DNA of 5,878 nucleotides from Betaproteobacteria bacterium (GTDB lineage Bacteria; Pseudomonadota; Gammaproteobacteria; Burkholderiales; Ferrovaceae): the NCBI GenBank assembly GCA_028870615.1, contig JAGWPH010000117.1, positions 1 through 5,878 of the forward strand, read 5' to 3'. Made by a program: the position numbers and the translations under genes. Position 1 is the first letter of the stretch. Each line of letters opens with the position of its first letter. Of the stretch, positions 1-5,823 are shown one piece after another. Below the pieces are notes generated by a model. That model worked only from the letters and a program-made list of their open reading frames with translations. It was not told where the DNA came from and did not search any database.

Positions 1-10
1 CACTCCCCGG

Positions 11-43
11 CCCACCAGGCCTTTCCCATGATCGCCTGGTGGG
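11..43 (+). terminator. Strong hairpin, probable rho-independent terminator of a gene to the left
   Basis: A perfect 10-bp inverted repeat is visible. The left arm CCCACCAGGC (11-20) pairs with GCCTGGTGGG (34-43) around a 13-nt loop, and two G-U pairs could extend the stem outward. On the plus strand the stem is followed by TTCATTT, a weak T-rich tail. On the minus strand the flank is GC-rich with no T-run, so plus-strand termination is the better reading. The terminated gene would lie left of the window. One plus frame is closed by a TGA at 29-31 inside the loop, but too little is present to call a gene end. It could instead be a protein-binding palindrome. Confidence 0.55.
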
Positions 44-146
44 TTCATTTGAGAAAACTTCGACAAAGCGGAACGGGCCACATTGATGCGTGGTCTGGGG
101 GCTTGTGTTTCCCGAAAATCCCTGTTCTTCCTGTGATCTGACCCTG

Positions 147-674
147 ATGCCCACCTCCGAAAACCGCTCCCTGGTCAAGTTTCTGCTGGTTTCTGCACTC
201 TCCCTGTTCATTGGCGCCATGCACGGCATGCTGCAGGTGTTTCCGCCGATCCGCGCCTGGCTGGACTCCATTGGCAGCCCCTACGGAGGCCCCGGGCACA
301 TGATTGATCCGCTGGCCCATGCGCACATGAATCTGGTGGGGGGGGTGGTGATGCTGGCTATGGGTGTGACCTATTATCTGATACCGCTCCTGAGCGGCAA
401 ACCCATCTATTCGCGACGCCTGGTGCAACATTCGTTCTGGTGGATGGCTATCGGGGTTTACAGCTTTTACACCACGCAGATGGTGTTTGGATTATGGGAA
501 GGCTACCTGATGCTGCATGACCGGGTGGCCATGATCGCCGCACACCATTGGTATGGTCCGATCGTGGCCATGGCGGGCACCTGCATGGCCGTCGGTTTCA
601 TGGTCTACTTCTCGAATGTTGTGCTGACGCTGCTCTCCGCTTCACCGGCGCATCTCAACGACCCTCGAGATTAA
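147..674 (+). CDS. Short heme-copper oxidase subunit I-like (CcoN/NorB-related) membrane protein
   Basis: A 175-residue protein, almost entirely hydrophobic, with about four membrane helices at residues 9-31, 58-80, 93-115 and 136-161. The second helix begins with AHAHMNLVGG and ends near TYYLIPLLSGKP, which resembles the His-bearing helix and following Pro/Gly loop of heme-copper oxidase and nitric oxide reductase catalytic subunits. Those subunits have at least twelve helices and about 450 residues, so this is a stand-alone short relative and not a complete oxidase. Histidines lie at 26, 51, 58, 60, 95, 124, 133 and 134; heme or metal binding is possible but not shown. Proteins of this size are often named cbb3 oxidase subunit I in databases. 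ATG 147 is chosen because the next residues lead directly into the first helix. An in-frame GTG at 90 would add 19 residues with two cysteines. Neither start has a convincing ribosome binding site. The 3' end overlaps the convergent lipoprotein gene by 20 bp. Confidence 0.72.
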   Translation: MPTSENRSLVKFLLVSALSLFIGAMHGMLQVFPPIRAWLDSIGSPYGGPGHMIDPLAHAHMNLVGGVVMLAMGVTYYLIPLLSGKPIYSRRLVQHSFWWMAIGVYSFYTTQMVFGLWEGYLMLHDRVAMIAAHHWYGPIVAMAGTCMAVGFMVYFSNVVLTLLSASPAHLNDPRD

Positions 675-1065
675 GCGGAAAACGCAGCAGACCCTCGTCG
701 TTGTTGCGGCGGATTTGTACCTGCAACACGGAACGTTCCCCTGCGCCCACCAGGGCTGCCCTGCGGTACACCCCCACCCGACCATCCTGAATGGACTGCT
801 TCCAGGGATCCGCCTGGGCAGTGCGTACACTCACCTGGCAATCCCAGGCGGATTGACCCCGTTCATCCGTGACAATGACGAGAAATTCATTCATGCCCGG
901 CACCGGCGGACTGGGTCGGCTTTCCACCCGGATCTCCAGCCCCTGCCATTGCTGTGGAATGCTGTCCGCCACGCGATTACTACTACTGCAACTGGACAGC
1001 AGGGCAAGCGCCCCCATCAGCATCAGGACAGATCGGCATCGCCGCAAACGGGCCCGGCCCATCAT
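655..1065 (-). CDS. FixH/YtkA-like outer-membrane lipoprotein
   Basis: 136 residues. The basic N-terminus (RARLRRCR), hydrophobic stretch and lipobox L23-S24-S25-C26 indicate a lipoprotein signal peptide; serine after the cysteine favours outer-membrane sorting. The mature part of about 110 residues looks like one small beta-sandwich. The stretch around residues 45-70 (PGMNEFLVIVTDERG) and the later GRVGVYRR match the general pattern of the YtkA/FixH-like family, in which a Gly-Asn pair and a D..G turn precede paired strands. The Met/His residues often seen in copper-binding members are not evident, and a lone cysteine sits at residue 76. FixH is required for cbb3 oxidase assembly in rhizobia; here an acyl anchor replaces its membrane helix. 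ATG 1065 directly follows the TGA of the upstream gene (TGAATGATG), with AGGA about 9 nt before it, so translation is probably coupled. It is the last gene of the minus-strand operon. The family assignment comes from pattern recognition and is moderate. Confidence 0.72.
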   Translation of the reverse strand: MMGRARLRRCRSVLMLMGALALLSSCSSSNRVADSIPQQWQGLEIRVESRPSPPVPGMNEFLVIVTDERGQSAWDCQVSVRTAQADPWKQSIQDGRVGVYRRAALVGAGERSVLQVQIRRNNDEGLLRFPLNLEGR

Positions 1066-1506
1066 TCAAGACTGTCCTGACGGGCGATCCGGCGGAACCT
1101 TCGACTTGTCAGACCCTGGATCGGAATCAAGCCTCCCTGCCGCGGCCGAACCATACATGCGCACCATGAAATGCACGAAATACCCTGCCACGGCAAGGTA
1201 GACCAGGGCCACGGCAAATCCCCAGTCGAGCCAGCTGCGCTCCTGTCCCGGACGCGAGCCCCAGAATGGAAAAGCCAATCCCACACCGATCAACACCACC
1301 ACCGCGACCACGGCATAAAACCAGTAAGGCACCGGCTTTTGTGATTCGGGAATCTTCTCCACCAGCTCCCAATCTTCCAGACCGCGTTTGGCTTTACGAT
1401 CTTCATCCGATTCGTATCCAAAATGATCCGCGGCCTGACTGCCCCATTCCGAATGAACTGCACCCAATGTCCTGGGGTGCTCCTGTTGCTTTGATGGATC
1501 TGACAT
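1066..1506 (-). CDS. Two-helix membrane protein between ccoG and the FixH-like gene
   Basis: 146 residues that I do not recognise as a named family. Residues 1-57 are hydrophilic and charged and contain a histidine (H28) and many acidic residues (YESDEDRK). Two membrane helices follow at about 60-82 (PYWFYAVVAVVVLIGVGLAF) and 94-117, joined by a short basic loop (WGSRPGQER). The tail from about 120 is polar and rich in Ser, Asp and Pro. No signal peptide or metal-binding cysteine motif is visible. With both termini on the same side, the charged N-domain and tail are likely cytoplasmic, but the topology is an inference. The gene starts 22 bp after ccoG, and its TGA abuts the ATG of the lipoprotein gene. 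A string of eight G lies 4 nt before the start codon and would serve as the ribosome binding site. By position it is probably an accessory or assembly factor for a respiratory complex. It could also be a small structural subunit, as CcoQ-like proteins are short membrane proteins. Confidence 0.8.
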   Translation of the reverse strand: MSDPSKQQEHPRTLGAVHSEWGSQAADHFGYESDEDRKAKRGLEDWELVEKIPESQKPVPYWFYAVVAVVVLIGVGLAFPFWGSRPGQERSWLDWGFAVALVYLAVAGYFVHFMVRMYGSAAAGRLDSDPGSDKSKVPPDRPSGQS

Positions 1507-1510
1507 GATT

Positions 1511-1518
1511 CCCCCCCC
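1511..1518 (-). promoter_or_regulatory. Eight-G homopolymer acting as ribosome binding site
   Basis: On the minus strand a run of eight G followed by AATC stands directly before the ATG at 1506-1504. It is the only purine-rich element in the 22-bp gap after ccoG, so it most likely serves as the Shine-Dalgarno sequence for the two-helix membrane protein. A homopolymer of this length can change size by replication slippage, which here would alter spacing and not reading frame. Confidence 0.5.
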
Positions 1519-1528
1519 GCTACTGCGC

Positions 1529-2803
1529 TCAATGTTCTGAAAAATGCTGGATCGGAAAACTGCTCTGCCAGCCCCCGGGTGCCGATGCGACCACCGTAAA
1601 GGAATGCATCCCGTGCGACAGGTGGTTTGAAAGCGACAGGATGACCGAAGCCCGTCCGGCTGCCCCGATGGTCACGCTGGATTGTGAAAGATGGTAGTCG
1701 GCAGGCGTCAGTCCCTGAATTGCCACCGCAACCGTTTCGGGCCGGTAACGTTTGTTGGTCAGTGCAATCCGATAATCCAGGTTGGTGTCTGCGGCCTGGA
1801 CCTCGGCACGGTAGGCGGCCAGATGAAAGGGTTCCCAGCTCCACAGTCCCCACAGAAAGAGGCTGGCGCCAAGCGCCGCAATCACACCCATCCAGCTGCT
1901 GCGGGAATTCAGCGACGCCATATTATTGCGAAAATAAATCCGCGAGACCTTCTGCTCCTTGCGTTCACCCACCTCAAAACGAAGCAACCCAGCGACCTGC
2001 TTTTTGGCATGCAAGCGATTGCAGGCATCGATACATTCTCCACAATTGATGCAACTGTCGTAGATCGCTGTCTTGCGAGGGTCGATATCGATAAAACAGG
2101 AACTCACACAATAATTGCACTTTTCGCAATCGCCGGCACGACTGGCGTCGTACTTCACGTGGAGCGTTTCGCGGGTCCGGAAACTGTGTTGCCAGACCCG
2201 ATAGATGCAGGCGAAGCGGCACCAGAAATGTCGGATCACGGCAACATCAATCAGGATGATCAGTACGAATACGGCATAAATCCAGTGCAGCGAGCCGGCC
2301 AGCTTGGGGTCCGCCCGCCAGATCATGAAAGACCAGACCGTGTCCGGAGGATAAAAATAGAACAGGGGGACCAGACCAAACAACATGGAAACCCCAAGAA
2401 ACGCCAGGGCCAGCAACGTCCAGTTCAGGGCTTTGTTCTTGGCCGCCGCCACAACGGGCGCATCTCCCTCCAGACTGACTTCGGCGCGCTTTCCTAACAG
2501 CTTGTGGGTCATGTGATTGGCCCATTCTGCCAGGATATTCTGGGGACAGACCCAACCGCAAAACACCGTGCCTGCAGTGGAATAAAGCATGACCAGAGCG
2601 CTCACCAACAGGATCCAGAGCCCGGCGATCAGAAAAAAATCAGAAAACCAGATTTGCCGGTCCAGTACTACCAGGGCCCCGGCGCTGGGATCGATGCGAA
2701 ACAACCCGGTCGCCGGAACCAGGACCGCCAGAAGGACCGAAAGCGCCTGTGCCATGCGGCGGCGTTGATGATATCGCGTGGGTGAAACAAACACTGAACT
2801 CAT
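1529..2803 (-). CDS. ccoG: CcoG/FixG-like cytochrome oxidase accessory protein (membrane 2x[4Fe-4S])
   Basis: 424 residues. About five membrane helices are visible, at 19-37, 52-77, 125-150, 171-192 and 303-322. CGWVCPQ (82-88) and a second C-x3-C pair (C195, C199) sit at membrane ends as in CcoG/FixG and NapH-type proteins. A ferredoxin-like domain holds two complete four-cysteine sets, C226/C229/C232/C236 and C251/C254/C257/C261, enough for two [4Fe-4S] clusters. Residues from about 325 to the end form the periplasmic Ig-like domain typical of FixG, with the recognisable stretch YRIALTNKRYRPETVAVAIQ. CcoG of Rhodobacter capsulatus is known as a cupric reductase that supplies Cu(I) for cbb3 oxidase assembly, and that role is inferred here. 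The protein is shorter than the usual 460-480 residues. The prolines that normally follow C199 and C236 are replaced by Ile and Phe, so this is a divergent member. ATG 2803 gives a standard N-terminus but has only a weak ribosome binding site. The gene lies 40 bp after the spermidine-synthase-like gene. Confidence 0.9.
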   Translation of the reverse strand: MSSVFVSPTRYHQRRRMAQALSVLLAVLVPATGLFRIDPSAGALVVLDRQIWFSDFFLIAGLWILLVSALVMLYSTAGTVFCGWVCPQNILAEWANHMTHKLLGKRAEVSLEGDAPVVAAAKNKALNWTLLALAFLGVSMLFGLVPLFYFYPPDTVWSFMIWRADPKLAGSLHWIYAVFVLIILIDVAVIRHFWCRFACIYRVWQHSFRTRETLHVKYDASRAGDCEKCNYCVSSCFIDIDPRKTAIYDSCINCGECIDACNRLHAKKQVAGLLRFEVGERKEQKVSRIYFRNNMASLNSRSSWMGVIAALGASLFLWGLWSWEPFHLAAYRAEVQAADTNLDYRIALTNKRYRPETVAVAIQGLTPADYHLSQSSVTIGAAGRASVILSLSNHLSHGMHSFTVVASAPGGWQSSFPIQHFSEH

Positions 2804-2832
2804 GATTGTCTTGTGGCTGGGCTCGAAGGCTG

Positions 2833-2838
2833 ATTATA
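2833..2838 (-). promoter_or_regulatory. Perfect TATAAT -10 element, possible internal promoter for ccoG
   Basis: In the only sizeable gap inside the operon (2804-2843) the minus strand reads TATAAT at 2838-2833. Transcription would begin near 2826, giving a leader of about 22 nt before the ccoG ATG at 2803. At 16-18 bp spacing the upstream hexamers are GC-rich (such as CGGTCG) and do not resemble TTGACA, and there is no extended -10 TG. A TTGACC is present farther upstream but 32 nt away, too far. Any activity would therefore be weak or activator-dependent. Confidence 0.35.
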
Positions 2839-2843
2839 ACTTG

Positions 2844-5450
2844 CTAATGCTTCGCCGACCGTGCTTCCCGGTCAAGGGGGCTGGATTGCAGCAGGCGCTG
2901 CCGGGTGGCTTCAGCCTGGGGATCCTGCCGCTGGATCTGCTCATGCCATAGTGCCCTCAGCACATCTGTCAGATTTGGGTTGATTTGTAACAATTTCTGT
3001 AACGCCTGTTGGCGATCCAGGCCGCGTGCCACAGCGCCATCCAGATGCGCCAACATCAGGTCGGACAAGGCATACGCCGTCCAGCGGTCGTGCGGGTTGG
3101 CGTCAAAGGCCAGCCCAACCAGACGGTCAGCCTGGCTGGACTCGCCGCGCATCGCGGCAATCCAGCTGCGCACCAGCAGTTCCGTGCCGATATAAGCACG
3201 CTGAAACCCGGGCTGCTGTGCCGGAGCAATGTGCAGCAGGGCCTGGGCCTGTTCCACCCGGGGACGGACCTCCAGCAGATGCTGGAGCAAGGCAGAAGCA
3301 CCCACGCTGCCCCCATAACGCACCCGGGGCAGGCGAAACTCGATTACCGGCGCCCATTCGTCCTGTACCGGCCCAGGGCTTGCGACGATGGGTCCCCAGT
3401 AGCGCCCCAACCAGGTCATTTCACCCTCCCCGGCAGTGGCTTCCAGCCGCTGCCGGGGATTCAGACGCTGCAGGTTGGCCAAAGCGGGCGGCGCGCCCAG
3501 CCACGGCCCGCGCGGACCGACCAGCGCCAGATGCATGCCGTCCAGGAAGAGTTGCGCCTGGGGGAAAACGGCACGAAAACTGCGCAGGACAACGTCCAGC
3601 GATTCCGGATCAAACTGGTTGAGCGCCAGCCATTGCACGAACAGGCCCTGCTCCGACAAGTGCGCCCGTGTTCTCTCAAATTGCTGTACCGACAGCAGCG
3701 AACTGACGCCGGCCAGGTCAGGATGGAACAGATCGCCGACAATCACGTCATAGTGCGCCGTACTGGCGCTCAGGAAATGGCGTGCGTCGTCCTGATAAAG
3801 GGTGGTCTGGTCCAGCACTTCCTGATTGAGCGGTGCAAACCAGCGCTGCGCAGCCAGGAGGGCTCCGTGGGACAACTCGACGGCACTGCGCTGCAAGGCG
3901 GGGTAAGCTGCCGATCCGGTCACCGAAATTCCCGTGCCCAGCCCCACGAACAGAATCGAGTGCGCTTCGGGGTGCAGCAGCAAAGGCAGGCGGGCCTGGT
4001 TGGCCTGGATAAATACTGCCGTGGGTTCGGTGGAGGCATCGCGACGTTGCAGGTCGGTGAGGAGCAGGCGCTGGCCATCCGCCTGTTCCACCACCTGGGT
4101 CATGGCAATGGCATCCTCGTAACGGTACAGGTCGCGGCTTCCGGACAAAGACTGTGGCAGCAGGGCACTGGCAGGCGGCAGCGTCGCGAGGCCATAGCCT
4201 GCAACACCCAAAATGAGCAGGGGCAGGCCCATCCAGATGCGGAAAGGGCGGTTCCAGGTCAACCCCAGCAACAGCATGGCAAAGGCCGCCACCACCAGGG
4301 TGGCTGCCGTCCCGACCCAGGGAATCAGCAACCCGCCAGCAACCACCGCCCCCAGTGCCGCCCCGAGGGAATTGGCCCCGTAGAGCCACAACCCATTGCT
4401 CTGCGACTGACGCGTCAATATGGGTAACCAGGCCCCAAGTACGAGGGTTACCGGGAGTGTAAGCACTAACAATACACTGCCCTGAACCAGCAGGGCCATC
4501 CCCAGGGAAGCCCAGTGCGCCTGCTCCTCCCAGGCCGAAACCCAGGGCAATGCCCACAGGCCCAGCAAGGTGAACCCCGCGCCGCACCAGGGCAACAGCA
4601 TCGCCCAGCGGGCCGAGTGGCGGCGCGCAGCGATCAGGCTCCCCAATCCGATGCCCGTCAGAAACACCGCCAGAATCAGGGCCAGCACATATTCCGTACG
4701 CAACATGATGAGACCGAACAGACGGGTCCAGGCCACTTCCAGCCCCAGACTGGCTGCACCCAAAGCGGCATAGGACAGCACCAGCCCGGCGGGCGGGCGC
4801 TGGGGGGTGGGTTCAGGACCCAGGACAGTGCCTGCCCCCCTGGAGAGCACCCAAAACCCCAGCGCCACTCCCAACCCAAGCAACGCCACTGCACGCAACG
4901 CAAGGTTCCAACCCAGCCAGGGCAGCAAAATGAGGGGAAGCAGGGCTCCCAGGACTGCGCCCAGCGTATTGATGCCATACAGACGCCCCAGCGCCTGCTG
5001 GGGATGCTTGAGGGATTGCAGCAATAACGGGAACCCGGCGCCCATGGCGCAAGCCGGCAGCGTCAACAACAGAAAGGCCGCTCCTGCCATCAGGGCCCGC
5101 CAGGCCCCTGGTGAGAGCTGGGCTGCGGCGGCATCGATGCCATGATTCGTCAGGTGGACCCCCCAGGGCAGGGCCAGGGCAAACAGGGCGACGCCCCCCT
5201 CCAGCCAGGCCAACATCCGCAGGGGGTATTGCACACGCGCCGCCCGGTCAGCCAGAGCGAGGCTACCCAACCCCAGCCCCGTCATAAACGCCGCTACGGT
5301 AATCACCACCCCAAACACGCTGACACCAAACTGGAGCGAGAGCATGCGTGCCCAGAGCACTTCGTAGGCCACGCTGACGAGTCCGGAACCCCCGTAGAAC
5401 AGGGCGAGCAACCCCATCCGCACGGTGGACGGGCTGGCGGCGATTTTCAC
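2844..5450 (-). CDS. Fused multi-helix membrane / spermidine synthase-like protein with C-terminal helical repeat region
   Basis: 868 residues in three parts. Residues 11-425 hold about a dozen membrane helices arranged as two similar halves: YEVLWARMLSLQFG (29-42) recurs as LEVAWTRLFGLIM (237-249), and GRLYGINTLGAVLGAL (155-170) recurs as LWLYGANSLGAALGAV (354-369). These motifs mark the fused MFS-like/spermidine-synthase family. Residues 440-650 are a soluble Rossmann-type domain with a glycine loop FVGLGTGIS (501-509), acidic E525, DDAR (554-557) and YDVIVGDLFHP (567-577), matching the spermidine synthase fold. The loop reads GLGTG instead of the GGGDG expected in true aminopropyltransferases, so spermidine production is doubtful and the small-molecule substrate is unknown. 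Residues about 720-865 are soluble, helical and TPR-like (for example AFDANPHDRWTAYALSDLML). GTG 5450 is used because it lies one base after the preceding TGA, implying coupled translation; ATG at residue 12 is an alternative that would trim only polar residues. Its position before ccoG suggests a role linked to respiratory complex assembly or the membrane. Confidence 0.88.
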   Translation of the reverse strand: MKIAASPSTVRMGLLALFYGGSGLVSVAYEVLWARMLSLQFGVSVFGVVITVAAFMTGLGLGSLALADRAARVQYPLRMLAWLEGGVALFALALPWGVHLTNHGIDAAAAQLSPGAWRALMAGAAFLLLTLPACAMGAGFPLLLQSLKHPQQALGRLYGINTLGAVLGALLPLILLPWLGWNLALRAVALLGLGVALGFWVLSRGAGTVLGPEPTPQRPPAGLVLSYAALGAASLGLEVAWTRLFGLIMLRTEYVLALILAVFLTGIGLGSLIAARRHSARWAMLLPWCGAGFTLLGLWALPWVSAWEEQAHWASLGMALLVQGSVLLVLTLPVTLVLGAWLPILTRQSQSNGLWLYGANSLGAALGAVVAGGLLIPWVGTAATLVVAAFAMLLLGLTWNRPFRIWMGLPLLILGVAGYGLATLPPASALLPQSLSGSRDLYRYEDAIAMTQVVEQADGQRLLLTDLQRRDASTEPTAVFIQANQARLPLLLHPEAHSILFVGLGTGISVTGSAAYPALQRSAVELSHGALLAAQRWFAPLNQEVLDQTTLYQDDARHFLSASTAHYDVIVGDLFHPDLAGVSSLLSVQQFERTRAHLSEQGLFVQWLALNQFDPESLDVVLRSFRAVFPQAQLFLDGMHLALVGPRGPWLGAPPALANLQRLNPRQRLEATAGEGEMTWLGRYWGPIVASPGPVQDEWAPVIEFRLPRVRYGGSVGASALLQHLLEVRPRVEQAQALLHIAPAQQPGFQRAYIGTELLVRSWIAAMRGESSQADRLVGLAFDANPHDRWTAYALSDLMLAHLDGAVARGLDRQQALQKLLQINPNLTDVLRALWHEQIQRQDPQAEATRQRLLQSSPLDREARSAKH

Positions 5451-5451
5451 C

Positions 5452-5823
5452 TCAGAAGGGATAAAACCAGACCAGACCCACGATCACATGCACCAGCGCA
5501 AGGGTCATGGTGAGGCCCGCCAAAATCATATGTACCAGAAATAGCGGTTTGCCGAATAGTCCCATGGCAACCCCCACGGCACCGGTGGACAGCAACAAAA
5601 TCAGGAGGGGGATCCCCAGCATGAACATGATGAGGTGTTTCTTTTTGTCTCCAATGGACGCGGCGGAGTCCACCCGATCTGCCTGCTGGCGGTCAAAGGC
5701 CTCCAGAACCTGCACCCCATTGATCTCTTTTGGGGCGTCCGCAGCCCGGACCAGCGGGGCCAGACTCAAAGACAACAACAACGCGATGACAATGGATTTC
5801 AAATGATGGGAAAAAGGACTCAT
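5452..5823 (-). CDS. Small membrane protein with signal peptide and two His-containing helices
   Basis: 123 residues, not recognised as a named family. The N-terminus (basic HHLKS, a hydrophobic run and ...LAPLVRAADA) looks like a Sec signal peptide cleaved near residue 28. A short polar periplasmic stretch of about 35 residues follows. Two membrane helices then lie at 63-86 and 94-119, joined by GLFGKP, and the protein ends immediately after the second helix with WFYPF. Histidines H98 and H112 sit on the same helix 14 residues apart, the spacing of the two heme ligands on a cytochrome b helix; H63 starts the other helix. Heme binding is therefore conceivable but speculative. The ATG overlaps the preceding gene's stop as ATGA, and its own TGA is one base before the GTG of the spermidine-synthase-like gene, so it is part of the same operon. 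It may be a subunit or assembly factor of the respiratory enzyme encoded upstream. Confidence 0.78.
   Translation of the reverse strand: MSPFSHHLKSIVIALLLSLSLAPLVRAADAPKEINGVQVLEAFDRQQADRVDSAASIGDKKKHLIMFMLGIPLLILLLSTGAVGVAMGLFGKPLFLVHMILAGLTMTLALVHVIVGLVWFYPF

Noticed and set aside
49..87. Possible promoter for the plus-strand gene: TTGAGA at 49-54 or TTCGAC at 59-64 with ATTGAT at 82-87
   Set aside because: TTGAGA has no acceptable -10 at 16-18 bp, and the TTCGAC/ATTGAT pair matches consensus poorly. No FNR-type TTGAT-N4-ATCAA palindrome was found either.
1290..1853. Minus-strand frame bridging the ccoG end and the next gene, which might suggest a frameshift or fusion
   Set aside because: ccoG ends with a complete Ig-like domain and the next gene has its own start and ribosome binding site. 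The bridging frame has no recognisable content.
1691..2497. Plus-strand 268-codon frame antisense to ccoG
   Set aside because: The opposite frame encodes both ferredoxin motifs and membrane helices; this one shows no coherent protein features.
3009..4427. Long plus-strand open frame of 472 codons opposite the spermidine-synthase-like gene
   Set aside because: Its product is low-complexity, rich in Gln, Arg, Gly and Pro, with no domain or membrane pattern. It is the mirror frame of a well-supported GC-rich gene.
3748..4587. Minus-strand 279-codon frame within the same large gene
   Set aside because: It is an alternate frame of a gene whose own frame has clear domains; its Gly/Pro/Ala-rich product shows no motif.
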